Part shown: positions 42,458-51,191 of the stretch, one piece after another
Numbering within the stretch: the first letter of the stretch is position 1
Layout of the letters: every line of letters starts with the position of its first letter
Assembly: GCF_014251575.1 (NCBI RefSeq)
Contig: NZ_CP059191.1
Coordinates: 558,001-622,000 of the forward strand
DNA length: 64,000 nt
Direction of reading: 5' to 3'
From: Blattabacterium cuenoti
Lineage (GTDB): Bacteria; Bacteroidota; Bacteroidia; Flavobacteriales; Blattabacteriaceae
Translations under genes and position numbers: made by a program
The notes under the pieces: generated by a model
Told to the model about the DNA's origin: nothing
What the model saw: only the letters and a program-made list of their open reading frames with translations
The model's database searches: none

Positions 42458-42691
42458 TTAAAGTTCATATTCATCTCTATTCCAATAAAAATCTTCATCG
42501 TCACGTGGATAATCGGCCCATATATCTTCTATAGATTCAAAAACCTCCCCTTCTCCATTTTCTAATTGTTGAAGGTTTTCAACTACTTCCAAAGGAGCTC
42601 CAGTACGAATAGCAAAATCAATTAATTCTTCCTTCGTTGCAGGCCAAGGGGCATCTTCTAAATGAGAAGCTAATTCTAAAGTCCAATACAT
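42458..42691 (-). CDS. DUF2795 small acidic protein
   Basis: A 77-residue, strongly acidic protein, MYWTLELASHLEDAPWPATK then EELIDFAIRTGAPLEVVENL, matching the DUF2795 family that is nearly invariant across Bacteroidota. No function is known. It is clearly better conserved and less A/T-skewed in amino-acid use than its neighbours (several Trp, Pro, Ala and Gly), indicating strong constraint. It lies 21 bp upstream of secA on the same strand. Confidence 0.9.
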   Translation of the reverse strand: MYWTLELASHLEDAPWPATKEELIDFAIRTGAPLEVVENLQQLENGEGEVFESIEDIWADYPRDDEDFYWNRDEYEL

Positions 42692-42745
42692 ATATTGATA
42701 TTTTCTATATTTAATATTAAAAAAATCAAAAAAATGATATTTTTA

Positions 42746-42753
42746 TATATTTG
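42746..42753 (+). promoter_or_regulatory. Candidate -7 element for fmt
   Basis: TATATTTG matches TAnnTTTG in the divergent DUF2795/fmt gap, 74 bp before the chosen fmt ATG. No clear -33 element. Confidence 0.35.
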
Positions 42754-42827
42754 ATTTTCAAAAATCAATGAACTTTTTCATAAAATTACAAGATAAAATT
42801 AGTGAATTTAAATTACAAATAAATTAC

Positions 42828-43781
42828 ATGAAAAAGTTTCCAAAAATTGTATTCATAGGGTCAACACATTTTTCACTTTTCCCTTTAAAAGAATTATATA
42901 TGAAACAATATAATATTGTAGGTATAATTACAAGCCCTGATAATCCCCTTCATAAAAAGGGAGAATCTTTTTCTCCTGTAAAAAAATATGCATTGGAGAA
43001 TAATATTCCTTTTTTACAACCTGTAAATCTTCTTGATGATTCTTTTTTAAAAAATCTCAAAGCATGGAATGCAGACATACAAATTGTTGTTTCTTTCAAA
43101 ATTTTACCTCAAAAAGTATGGAATTTACCTAAAATGGGATCTTTTAATTTACATGCATCTATTCTTCCACAATATAGGGGAGCTGCTCCTATCAATTGGG
43201 TCATCATTAATGGAGAAAAGAGAACAGGATTAACAACTTTTTTCATAGAAGAAAAAATAGATTCTGGAAAAATTATTTTCCAAAAAGAAATAGAAATAGG
43301 AAAAGAGGAAACTGCAGGAGAATTAGAAAATAAACTCAAAAAAATGAGTGGATCTATGATCATAAAAACTTTAGAAAAAATTATGAAAAATCAAATAAAA
43401 CTTATTGATCAAAAAAATATTAATTCTTTCAAGTATGCACCAAAAATATCTACTAAAGATTGTAGAATACAATGGAATGATCCTTCTATTGAATCCATTT
43501 ATAATAAAATAAGAGGATTAAGTCCTCATCCTGCTGCATGGACTTTATTATTTTTTAATAAGAAAAAATTTGTTAGGTTCAAAATTTTTATCGTCAAAAA
43601 AATACTAAAAAAACATTCTATTCCTATTGGATTAATATTCATTTCATCATATGAAATGCAAATATCCGTTAAAGAAGGTTTTATATCTGTTGTTGAAGGA
43701 CAAATAGAAGGTAAAAAAAGAATGAATATAAAAGACTTAATTAATGGAATAAAAATAAATAAAAATCTTTTTGTTCTGTAA
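42828..43781 (+). CDS. fmt: Methionyl-tRNA formyltransferase
   Basis: A 317-residue protein with the formyltransferase core SFNLHASILPQYRGAAPINW (catalytic Asn/His region) and ITSPDNPLHKKGE in the N-terminal Rossmann part, plus a C-terminal OB-like domain. It formylates initiator Met-tRNA. I chose the ATG at 42828 because it gives the family N-terminus MKKFPKIVFIGS; an earlier ATG at 42768 would add 20 residues not seen in relatives. Confidence 0.95.
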   Translation: MKKFPKIVFIGSTHFSLFPLKELYMKQYNIVGIITSPDNPLHKKGESFSPVKKYALENNIPFLQPVNLLDDSFLKNLKAWNADIQIVVSFKILPQKVWNLPKMGSFNLHASILPQYRGAAPINWVIINGEKRTGLTTFFIEEKIDSGKIIFQKEIEIGKEETAGELENKLKKMSGSMIIKTLEKIMKNQIKLIDQKNINSFKYAPKISTKDCRIQWNDPSIESIYNKIRGLSPHPAAWTLLFFNKKKFVRFKIFIVKKILKKHSIPIGLIFISSYEMQISVKEGFISVVEGQIEGKKRMNIKDLINGIKINKNLFVL

Positions 43782-43814
43782 AACAAGATTTTTATTAAGT
43801 TGTAGCTATTTATT

Positions 43815-43822
43815 TATATTTG
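43815..43822 (+). promoter_or_regulatory. Candidate -7 element for the HU gene
   Basis: TATATTTG (TAnnTTTG) lies 60 bp before the HU ATG; the 5' leader is very AT-rich. A TTG at 43800-43802 is nearer than the normal -33 spacing. Confidence 0.4.
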
Positions 43823-43882
43823 CTATCGTTAATTATAAGATTGTTTTATAATTAATTAAAATTAAATTAATTATATAAATTC

Positions 43883-44149
43883 ATGAACAAAACAGAATTG
43901 GTTAATTCAATAGCTGAAAAAACTGGAATAACAAAAATAAAAGCTAAAAATGTTACAGATGCATTTATTGAAACAGTAATTGAATCTTTAAAAAAAGGAG
44001 ATAAGGTAACCCTAGTCGGATTCGGAACCTTTTCTGTTGTAGAAAGAAATCCTAGAAGTGGAGTAAATCCTAGAACAGGAAAAAAAATACATATTCCAGG
44101 AAAAAAAGTGGCTAAATTCAAAATAGGAGCAGAATTAACAAAATTGTAA
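43883..44149 (+). CDS. hup: HU-family DNA-binding protein
   Basis: An 88-residue HU/IHF protein, MNKTELVNSIAEKTGITKIK, with GFGTFSVVERNPRSGVNPRTGKKI covering the DNA-binding arm and its Pro, and a PGKKVAKFKIG C-terminal helix. It compacts and bends DNA. Monocistronic: its own promoter candidate upstream and a strong hairpin terminator just downstream. Confidence 0.97.
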   Translation: MNKTELVNSIAEKTGITKIKAKNVTDAFIETVIESLKKGDKVTLVGFGTFSVVERNPRSGVNPRTGKKIHIPGKKVAKFKIGAELTKL

Positions 44150-44158
44150 ATTTATTAG

Positions 44159-44195
44159 AAGATAAAGTTTGTATGTAGAAAACAAACTTTATCTT
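44159..44195 (+). terminator. Hairpin terminator between convergent hup and pdxH
   Basis: A 13-bp perfect inverted repeat, AAGATAAAGTTTG and CAAACTTTATCTT, with an 11-nt loop, followed by TGTTTATT. It starts 10 bp after the HU stop and ends before the pdxH stop at 44202, so it can serve both convergent transcripts. Confidence 0.75.
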
Positions 44196-44201
44196 GTTTA
44201 T

Positions 44202-44858
44202 TCATGGAGATAATCTATACAAAATCCATTTTTTTTCTTCTTTATCTAGACTGTAAACTAGTCTATCATGAAGTCTATTGGGTTGTCCCTGCCAAAATTC
44301 CATTTTATAAGGTTTTATAATATATCCTCCCCAATCAAAAGGACGTTTTATAGTTCTCTTATCAAAAAAATCATTCCATTTATTATATTGTTTTAATAAA
44401 TATTCTTTAGATGAAATAGTGGAACTTTGTTTAGATGCCCAACATCCTATTTTATTTTCTTTAGGTCTTTTTTGAAAATATTCATCTGATTTTTCTTTTT
44501 TGATCTTAGATGTTATTCCTTTAATAAGAATTTGTCTTTCTGTATTTTTCCAATAAAAAGAAAGACATACTTTAGGTATATTTTTAATGGATCTTCCTTT
44601 AAAACTATAATAATTTGTATAAAAAATAAATCCTTTTTCAGAATATTCTTTAAGCAAAACAACCCTAGTCTCTGGTCCCCCGTCTTCTCCTATAGTGGAA
44701 ATAGACATAGCATTAATTTCCTCATTATTTTTTTTATGGAAAAGTTTTTCTTGTTGAAACCAATTATGAAACAATTGAAAAGGTTCTTTTGGAACTTCAG
44801 ATTCTAATAAAGAATTTTGATGATAATTTTTTCTGTAATTACTTAAATCAAAAGTCAT
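44202..44858 (-). CDS. pdxH: Pyridoxine/pyridoxamine 5'-phosphate oxidase
   Basis: A 218-residue FMN-dependent oxidase. It has MSISTIGEDGGPETRVVLLK, the GFIFYTNYYSFKGRSI FMN/PLP region, and the C-terminal EFWQGQPNRLHDR signature. It makes PLP from PNP or PMP, the final step after PdxA. Monocistronic on the minus strand with the shared terminator downstream. Confidence 0.97.
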   Translation of the reverse strand: MTFDLSNYRKNYHQNSLLESEVPKEPFQLFHNWFQQEKLFHKKNNEEINAMSISTIGEDGGPETRVVLLKEYSEKGFIFYTNYYSFKGRSIKNIPKVCLSFYWKNTERQILIKGITSKIKKEKSDEYFQKRPKENKIGCWASKQSSTISSKEYLLKQYNKWNDFFDKRTIKRPFDWGGYIIKPYKMEFWQGQPNRLHDRLVYSLDKEEKKWILYRLSP

Positions 44859-44887
44859 AATTTTTTATTTTTTAAAAATGTATAAAA

Positions 44888-44895
44888 CAAAAATA
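44888..44895 (-). promoter_or_regulatory. Candidate -7 element for pdxH
   Basis: On the minus strand this reads TATTTTTG (TAnnTTTG), 29 bp before the pdxH ATG. No -33 TTG at good spacing. Confidence 0.4.
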
Positions 44896-44939
44896 TACTA
44901 ACTTTATTATGCTGTTATGTGTTTTCTTATTAGAAATAA

Positions 44940-45013
44940 GGCGTGATAGCTCAGTTGGTCAGAGCGTTGGATTCATAACCCAGAGGTCGGGGGTTCAAAT
45001 CCCCCTCACGCTA
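44940..45013 (+). tRNA. tRNA-Met (CAT), elongator type
   Basis: The cloverleaf has acceptor GGCGTGA/TCACGCT (with a G1-T72 wobble), a D arm with C11-G24 as in elongators, an anticodon loop TTCATAA with CAT at 44974-44976, and a T arm GGGGGTTCAAATCCCCC. Discriminator A at 45013; no encoded CCA. The A31-C39 mismatch in the anticodon stem is also what I recall from Bacteroidota tRNA-Met. It lacks the C1-A72 and three G-C pairs of an initiator. Confidence 0.85.
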
Positions 45014-45044
45014 TTTATAATATATTAGTTAGAACACAAAAAAT

Positions 45045-46205
45045 ATGTATTTCTTTGTTTCTAGTCATTCTCTATTACAAAAATTACATACTTTATATCA
45101 AATTGTAAATTCTAAAAACTCAAGTTCAAAATACTTGATTTTTGAAATTATAGAAAATCAATTGAAAATTATTGCTTTATGTGATTCGGAAAATATAGTG
45201 AATACATCTATCAAGGTCAATGCAAAAAAATCTACAAAAGAAAAAGTAGTTGTATCTACTAAGTTTATGATAGATATTTTAACCACATTTCCGAATGAAA
45301 CACTTCTTTTTAAGAAAAACAAAAATGCACTTAATATTTGTTCTGAACAAGGATCTTATAAAATCCCTATCTTTTTTCATAAAGATTCAATTGATTTTTT
45401 TCAGAAAAAAAGACCCATATTGAGATCATCTACTATGAAAATAACTTTATTTTCAAATATTATTTCAAAAATATTAAATCAGACGTTATTCGCTGTTGGA
45501 GATAAAAAATTTCAACCAATCCTGAATGGAGTTTTTTTTCAATTTTCTCCTTATGAAGCAAATTTTATAGCTACAGATACTTTTCGTCTCGTTAAGTATA
45601 CTATCAAAAATTTGAAAATTGATAAATCTATTGAATTTACCATTTCAAAAAAATCTCTTGATATAATTAGAAAAATTTTAAAAAAGGAAAAGAATAGCAA
45701 TGTTGTCATTGAATACAATAATAAGATCAATGTAGTATTTCATTTTCAAAATCATATTTTTTCATGTAGATTAATCAATGAAAAATATCCAGATTATAAT
45801 TCTGTTATTCCCAATAATAATTGGGACGTTTCTTTTATTATCAATAGACTTTTATTATTAAATACCATCAGAAGAATTTCCATTTTTTCTAAAAAAAGAA
45901 AAAATTTCATTTACTTACACTTAAATCATAATAAATTGAAAATATGTGAACAAAATACTATAAACAATGATAATTTTGAGTCTAAAATTAAATGTAAACC
46001 TATTTTTGATGATTTAAAAAAAACAGAAAGTATAAAAATGGGTTTCAACTCTAAATTTTTAATTGAAATTTTATCTTCTTTAAATGAAAACTTTATTTGT
46101 TTCGAACTGTATTATTCAAATAAAATAGGTATTTTAAAACCCTTTTCTAATGAAAAGAAAAAAAAAGAAGAATCCATTTCTATATTGATTATGTCTACAA
46201 TATGA
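45045..46205 (+). CDS. dnaN: DNA polymerase III beta subunit (sliding clamp)
   Basis: A 386-residue clamp with three repeated domains. Recognisable parts are LNQTLFAVGDKKFQPILNGVFF and FIATDTFRLVKYTI in the middle domain and EKYPDYNSVIP before the third. The sequence is divergent and Lys-rich, as expected in a reduced AT-rich genome, but length and landmarks fit. It tethers the replicative polymerase. It overlaps pheT by ATGA (46202-46205). Confidence 0.92.
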   Translation: MYFFVSSHSLLQKLHTLYQIVNSKNSSSKYLIFEIIENQLKIIALCDSENIVNTSIKVNAKKSTKEKVVVSTKFMIDILTTFPNETLLFKKNKNALNICSEQGSYKIPIFFHKDSIDFFQKKRPILRSSTMKITLFSNIISKILNQTLFAVGDKKFQPILNGVFFQFSPYEANFIATDTFRLVKYTIKNLKIDKSIEFTISKKSLDIIRKILKKEKNSNVVIEYNNKINVVFHFQNHIFSCRLINEKYPDYNSVIPNNNWDVSFIINRLLLLNTIRRISIFSKKRKNFIYLHLNHNKLKICEQNTINNDNFESKIKCKPIFDDLKKTESIKMGFNSKFLIEILSSLNENFICFELYYSNKIGILKPFSNEKKKKEESISILIMSTI

Positions 46206-48280
46206 AAATATCATACAATTGGTTGAAAAAATATATATCTATTGATATTAATGCGGAAACAGTATCTGGTATTTTGACTGATATTGGATTACCAGTAAAA
46301 AGTATAAAAAAAATATTCTATGAGGATGAAATAGAAGACTCTATTTTAGATGTTGAAATAACTCCCAATCGTACGGATGCTATGAGCCATTATGGAATAG
46401 CACGTGATTTGTATGCTTTTTTAAAATTACGTGAAAAAACGGTCTATTTGTCCAAACCTCTAATAATAAATGAAAGGATACATCATCATGATAAATATCA
46501 TGTTCAAGTTTTTATACAAGAAAATAAAAAATGTATCAGATATTCCGGAATGTCCATTTATGGAATAAGAATAGAACCGTCTCCCTATTGGTTAGTTTCT
46601 AGACTAAAATCTATAGGTATAAAATCGATTAACAATGTAATGGATGTTATAAATTTTGTTATCTATGAATTAGGACAACCAATCCATGTTTTTGACATGG
46701 ATCAAATAGAAGAAAAAAAAATTATAATAAAAAATGCGGAAAGAAATACGTATTTTCAATCTTCAGATTGCATCACACGAAAACTTGATGAAGAAGATCT
46801 AGTGATCTGTGATGCAAAAAAACCATTGTCTATTGCTGGACTAATTAATAGTATTCAATCTGATATTCATTTAGATACTAAAAATATTTTTCTTGGAAGT
46901 GCTTGTTTTAGCCCTATTCTTATCCGTTTAATTGGAAGAAAACACTTAATAAAAACAGAATCACAATATCTTTTTGAAAGAGGAGTAGATCCTAATCAAA
47001 CTGCATCTGCTTTGCAAAGAACTGCTTTTCTTATAAAAAGTATAACTAAAAAAAAAACATATTTTCATATTATTGATGTTTATCCTAGTCCAATTTATCC
47101 TTCAACAATCAAACTTAGATATAATAAAATTAGAAATGTTCTAGGAAAAGAAATCTCCATAAATAAAATAAAAAAAATTTTATCATTATTAGAAATCGTA
47201 ATTCATTCTGAAAATCAGAAATATTTATTTGTATGTGTTCCGCTTTACAGAATAGATGTTAAAAGAGAAATAGATTTAATCGAAGAAATATTGCGTATTT
47301 ATGGCATCAATAAAATTAAAATATCTGATCGAGTCAAAATATCCCCAATTCCTAACTGTTTTTACAAAACAGAACATAAAATACAAAAAATACTTTTCGA
47401 ACAATTAATTTGTTATGGATTTCAGGAAATTATTTCTTCCACTATGATAAATGAAGATAAATATTCCACTTTACTCAATTCTTTTTTTAATAGAGAAGAA
47501 ATTAGAATCGTTAATCCAATTAATCAAAATTATAAATTGATGCGTTCCAGTTTATTATTTGGTATGATAGATTGTATAGAATATAATTATAATAGAATCA
47601 ATTATTATAATTCCAGTATCAAATTTTTTGAAATAGGAAAAATATATTATAAGCAGAATGATAAATTTTTAGAAAAAACATATCTCGGAATTGTTATATC
47701 AAAAAAAATAGAAAAAAAACATGTTGAATCTCAACCTTTTTTTTATTTAAAAGGAATTGTTGAACAAATTTTTCAAAAAAGCGGAATTAACAATTATACT
47801 CAAATTTTTTCCAAACATCCTTTATTAGAAAATAGTATTTCTATGTTATATAACAATAAAAATATAGTTGAAATAGGAAAATTAAAAAATAATATTTTGA
47901 AAAAAAAAGAGATTTTCTATGCAGAAATTGATTGGGAATATTTAATTTCTATTATTCAAGAAAAAAAAATAATTTATGTTCCGTTTTCTAAATATCCTAC
48001 TTCAAGGAGAGATTTATCTTTGTTAGTTGATAAAACTATTTCTTTTGAAAAAATCAATCAGTTAATAAAGAAAGAAGAAAATCATGTGATTAAGAAAATT
48101 CAAATATATGATTTTTATGAAGGAGATAATTTGCCAAAATCAAAGAAATCCTATACTGTTAGTTTCTTTTTTGAAAGCGAAAAAGAAACATTGAATGACA
48201 AAATTATTAAGTATTACATGAAAAAAATTGAATCTTTATTAAAAAAAGAATTGAAAGCTGAAATCAGAGAAAGAAAATAG
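46202..48280 (+). CDS. pheT: Phenylalanyl-tRNA synthetase beta subunit lacking the N-terminal tRNA-binding domain
   Basis: A 692-residue PheT, about 100 residues shorter than usual (about 795-810). The N-terminus MKISYNWLKKYISID is followed, after SIKKIFYEDEIED, directly by the B1/B3 boundary SILDVEITPNRTDAMSHYGI. The EMAP-like OB-fold tRNA_bind domain normally inserted between about residues 39 and 150 is missing. B3/B4 editing, B5 and the C-terminal FDX-ACB domain (FSKYPTSRRDLSLLVD to the end) are present. It charges tRNA-Phe with PheS, which lies outside the window. It is coupled to dnaN by a 4-bp overlap. Confidence 0.93.
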   Translation: MKISYNWLKKYISIDINAETVSGILTDIGLPVKSIKKIFYEDEIEDSILDVEITPNRTDAMSHYGIARDLYAFLKLREKTVYLSKPLIINERIHHHDKYHVQVFIQENKKCIRYSGMSIYGIRIEPSPYWLVSRLKSIGIKSINNVMDVINFVIYELGQPIHVFDMDQIEEKKIIIKNAERNTYFQSSDCITRKLDEEDLVICDAKKPLSIAGLINSIQSDIHLDTKNIFLGSACFSPILIRLIGRKHLIKTESQYLFERGVDPNQTASALQRTAFLIKSITKKKTYFHIIDVYPSPIYPSTIKLRYNKIRNVLGKEISINKIKKILSLLEIVIHSENQKYLFVCVPLYRIDVKREIDLIEEILRIYGINKIKISDRVKISPIPNCFYKTEHKIQKILFEQLICYGFQEIISSTMINEDKYSTLLNSFFNREEIRIVNPINQNYKLMRSSLLFGMIDCIEYNYNRINYYNSSIKFFEIGKIYYKQNDKFLEKTYLGIVISKKIEKKHVESQPFFYLKGIVEQIFQKSGINNYTQIFSKHPLLENSISMLYNNKNIVEIGKLKNNILKKKEIFYAEIDWEYLISIIQEKKIIYVPFSKYPTSRRDLSLLVDKTISFEKINQLIKKEENHVIKKIQIYDFYEGDNLPKSKKSYTVSFFFESEKETLNDKIIKYYMKKIESLLKKELKAEIRERK

Positions 48281-48282
48281 AA

Positions 48283-49728
48283 TTATATAAAATCAGATAG
48301 TTTTTTTAAAACTTTTTCTAATCCAGTTTCCTTTTCGATTATTCTAGATATATTTTTTATATGAATTCTTTTTTGTTGCATACTGTCTCTATATCTCATA
48401 GTCACTGTATCTGTTTCTATGGTTTTATAATCCACTGTAAAACATAGAGGTGTTCCTATCGCATCTTGTCTTCGATATAATTTACCAATAGATTCTTTTT
48501 GATCATAAATTAATTTATGATTCATTTTAAAATCATTAAATATTTTTTTTGCAGTTTCTGGCAATCCATCTTTTCTAACTAATGGAAGAATGGCAGCTTT
48601 GACAGGTGATAAATAATAAGGAAGTTTTAGGACTATACGTATATTTCTATTTTCTAATTCTTCTTTTTTAAGAGAAGAAGAAAATATGGCTAAAAAAAGA
48701 CGATCTAACCCTAGAGATGTTTCTATCACATAAGGAATATAATTTTTTTTTGATTCAAAGACTCTTAATTTTTTTTTTGAAAAAAATTCATGTTTTTTCA
48801 AATCAAAGTCTCTTCGAGAATGTATTCCTTCTATTTCTTGAAATCCAAAAGGAAAATGATATTCAATATCTGCACCTACACTAGCATAATGTGCTAAATG
48901 ATCATGATTACGTAATTTATAATTCTTTTGATCTCCAAAAATTAAATGCCATTTTAAACGGACATTTTTCCAATATTCATACCATCTTTTTTCTTCTTCA
49001 GGAAGAATAAAAAATTGCATTTCCATTTGCTCAAATTCTCTCATTCTAAACAGAAATTTTCTTGCAAATATTTCATTTCTAAATGATTTCCCTATTTGAG
49101 CTATTCCAAATGGAATTTTCATTCTACTAGATTTTTTAACATTATGAAAATTGCAAAATATTCCTTGAGCTGTTTCTGGACGAAGAAATAAATCTTTTTT
49201 ATTTTCATCTTTGATTTTAAACATCATATTAAAATGACGAATTTTTGTCCAATTTTTTGTTTTAGAAATAGAATCACAAATGTTTAATTCATCAAATAAA
49301 ATTTTGAGATCTGATAAATCCTTTTTTTTTAAAGATTGAGACAAACGAAATAATATATCTTCTTTTTTTTTAGGATTATTTGAAAAAGTTTTTTCTACAT
49401 GTTCTTTAATAAGAATATCAGGACGATATCTTTTTTTGGAATCCTTATTATCAATTAATAACTCATTAAACTCATCCACGTGCCCTGATGCATTCCAAAT
49501 ATCAGAACGCATTAATATAGAGGAATCTATTCCTACTATATTCTCATGAATAAGAGTCATTGTTTTCCACCAAAATTCCTTTATATTATTTTTTAATTCA
49601 ATTCCATACGGTCCATAATCATAAACAGCATTTAATCCACCATAAATTTCACTAGAAGGAAAAATAAAACCATAAATTTTTGCGTGAGAAATTAAAAAAT
49701 CAAAGAAATGATTATTCCATTCTTTCAT
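48283..49728 (-). CDS. glyS: Glycyl-tRNA synthetase (single-chain, alpha2 type)
   Basis: A 481-residue class II synthetase of the archaeal/eukaryotic-like homodimer type used by Bacteroidota. Motif 1 region GGLNAVYDYGPYGIELKNN, motif 2 FRNEIFARKFLFRMREFEQM, and motif 3 ETSLGLDRLFLA, with a C-terminal anticodon-binding domain ending KVLKKLSDFI. It is slightly shorter than free-living relatives. It overlaps trxB by 17 bp. Confidence 0.96.
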   Translation of the reverse strand: MKEWNNHFFDFLISHAKIYGFIFPSSEIYGGLNAVYDYGPYGIELKNNIKEFWWKTMTLIHENIVGIDSSILMRSDIWNASGHVDEFNELLIDNKDSKKRYRPDILIKEHVEKTFSNNPKKKEDILFRLSQSLKKKDLSDLKILFDELNICDSISKTKNWTKIRHFNMMFKIKDENKKDLFLRPETAQGIFCNFHNVKKSSRMKIPFGIAQIGKSFRNEIFARKFLFRMREFEQMEMQFFILPEEEKRWYEYWKNVRLKWHLIFGDQKNYKLRNHDHLAHYASVGADIEYHFPFGFQEIEGIHSRRDFDLKKHEFFSKKKLRVFESKKNYIPYVIETSLGLDRLFLAIFSSSLKKEELENRNIRIVLKLPYYLSPVKAAILPLVRKDGLPETAKKIFNDFKMNHKLIYDQKESIGKLYRRQDAIGTPLCFTVDYKTIETDTVTMRYRDSMQQKRIHIKNISRIIEKETGLEKVLKKLSDFI

Positions 49729-50668
49729 GATATAAAGATAAATATCTTTCCAAATCTAATGCAGCCATGCATCCAGTCCCAGCAGAAGTAATAGCTTGCC
49801 TATAATTAGGATCTTGTACATCTCCTGCAGCAAATACTCCTGGTTTATTAGTCATAGTGCTTCCTTTTTTAACAATAACATATCCTCTATCATCCAAATC
49901 TAATTTATTTTTAAAAATTTCTGTATTGGGAATATGACCTATTGCAATGAACAAGCCGCTAATTAAAAGAGTAGTAATTGTTTTTTTTTCATGATTAAAT
50001 ATCTTAATTCCTTCCAAAAAATCATTTCCAATAATTTTTGTGATATTAGAACAAAATAATACATTTATATTATTTTTTTTTGAAATATAGGATTGTAATA
50101 TTTTGGATGCTATCAAATAATTTTTTCTAACTATCAAATATACTTTTTTGCAAATTTTTGATAAATAATTTGCTTCTTCTAAAGCTGTATCTCCTCCTCC
50201 TATCACTGCAACATCTTTTCCTTTGTGAAAAAATCCATCACAAGTAGCACAAAAAGAAATTCCTAATCCTATGAATTCCTTTTCTCTATCTATTCCTAAA
50301 AATTTAGGACGAGAACCTGTAGCTATAATAACCCCTCTGCTCTTGATACATTCTTTTTCTTTTTCAAAAAAAATACGATGGACCCCTCCTTTCTGATTGG
50401 ATAAAAATACATTTTTTACGGATTGGTTTATAATTATAGTATTAAAACGTTCTGCTTGTTTTTTGCAATTTTCCATAAAATCTATTCCATTTATTCCTGC
50501 AGGAAATCCAAGATAATTATCAATGCTCGTTGTAGTAGTTAATTGTCCACCTGGCTGAAATCCTACAAAGAGAATCGGATGAAGATCCGCTCTTGAGGCA
50601 TAAATAGCAGCAGAATAACCAGCAGGTCCAGATCCAATAATGACACAATCTTGTATTTTTTTTAGCAT
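49712..50668 (-). CDS. trxB: Thioredoxin reductase
   Basis: A 318-residue flavoprotein with FAD-binding GSGPAGYSAAIYASRA, the redox-active CATCDG and NADPH-binding GGGDTALEEA, ending in FAAGDVQDPNYRQAITSAGTG. It regenerates reduced thioredoxin. It lies directly upstream of glyS with a 17-bp overlap; ATG at 50668 gives MLKKIQDCVIIGSGPAG. Confidence 0.97.
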   Translation of the reverse strand: MLKKIQDCVIIGSGPAGYSAAIYASRADLHPILFVGFQPGGQLTTTTSIDNYLGFPAGINGIDFMENCKKQAERFNTIIINQSVKNVFLSNQKGGVHRIFFEKEKECIKSRGVIIATGSRPKFLGIDREKEFIGLGISFCATCDGFFHKGKDVAVIGGGDTALEEANYLSKICKKVYLIVRKNYLIASKILQSYISKKNNINVLFCSNITKIIGNDFLEGIKIFNHEKKTITTLLISGLFIAIGHIPNTEIFKNKLDLDDRGYVIVKKGSTMTNKPGVFAAGDVQDPNYRQAITSAGTGCMAALDLERYLSLYHERME

Positions 50669-50747
50669 AAAAATATTTTTTCCTAATAAAAATTTATTTT
50701 TCTAATTTCTGAAATTATTTTTATTTAATTTTTTCAATATAATTATC

Positions 50748-51182
50748 ATGCATTTTTTCAATTTTTTTGTTAAAAAACATTTACATTTAAATCGAATCAA
50801 AAAAAAAATCTATATATTTTGTTCGATTAGAAAAAAATTTTATTCATTTACTCATGAAGAAGTCACACGTCAATATATAATTTTTTTGTTAAAAAAAGTA
50901 AAAAATTACAAAAACTCGAATATATGGATAGAATTTCCTTTACAAATAAACAAACTAAATAAAAGAATAGATATTCTAGTTCTATTGAATGAAAAACCAC
51001 ACATACTTATTGAATGTAAAGCTCCTAAAATTTCTATAACACAAAAAGTTTTTGACCAAATTTCCATATATAACAGTGTAGTACAAGCTCCTTTTTTGAT
51101 GATAAGTAATGGAATAAAAATTTTTATTTTTCAAGTAGATTCGTATAAAAAAAAGTTCTCATTCTTAAAAAAGATTCCATAA
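50748..51182 (+). CDS. Orphan HsdR-N-like PD-(D/E)XK-fold protein
   Basis: A 144-residue protein matching the type I restriction enzyme R N-terminal domain family. EEVTRQYIIFLLKK in the N-terminal helix, then the nuclease-fold core KRIDILVLLNEKPHILIECK with Asp, Glu and Lys of the PD-(D/E)XK motif. No modification, specificity or helicase gene is nearby, and short stand-alone copies are common in Bacteroidota, so this is a conserved single-domain protein rather than part of a restriction system. Function unknown; possibly DNA repair. Confidence 0.8.
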   Translation: MHFFNFFVKKHLHLNRIKKKIYIFCSIRKKFYSFTHEEVTRQYIIFLLKKVKNYKNSNIWIEFPLQINKLNKRIDILVLLNEKPHILIECKAPKISITQKVFDQISIYNSVVQAPFLMISNGIKIFIFQVDSYKKKFSFLKKIP

Positions 51183-51191
51183 AATTTTATC

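Noticed and set aside
44940-45013. Initiator tRNA-fMet because position 1-72 is not Watson-Crick (G-T)
   Set aside because: It has C11-G24 and lacks the three G-C anticodon-stem pairs and the C1-A72 mismatch of initiators.
50748-51182. A type I restriction system
   Set aside because: Only the small N-terminal nuclease-fold domain is present; no HsdM, HsdS or helicase nearby.
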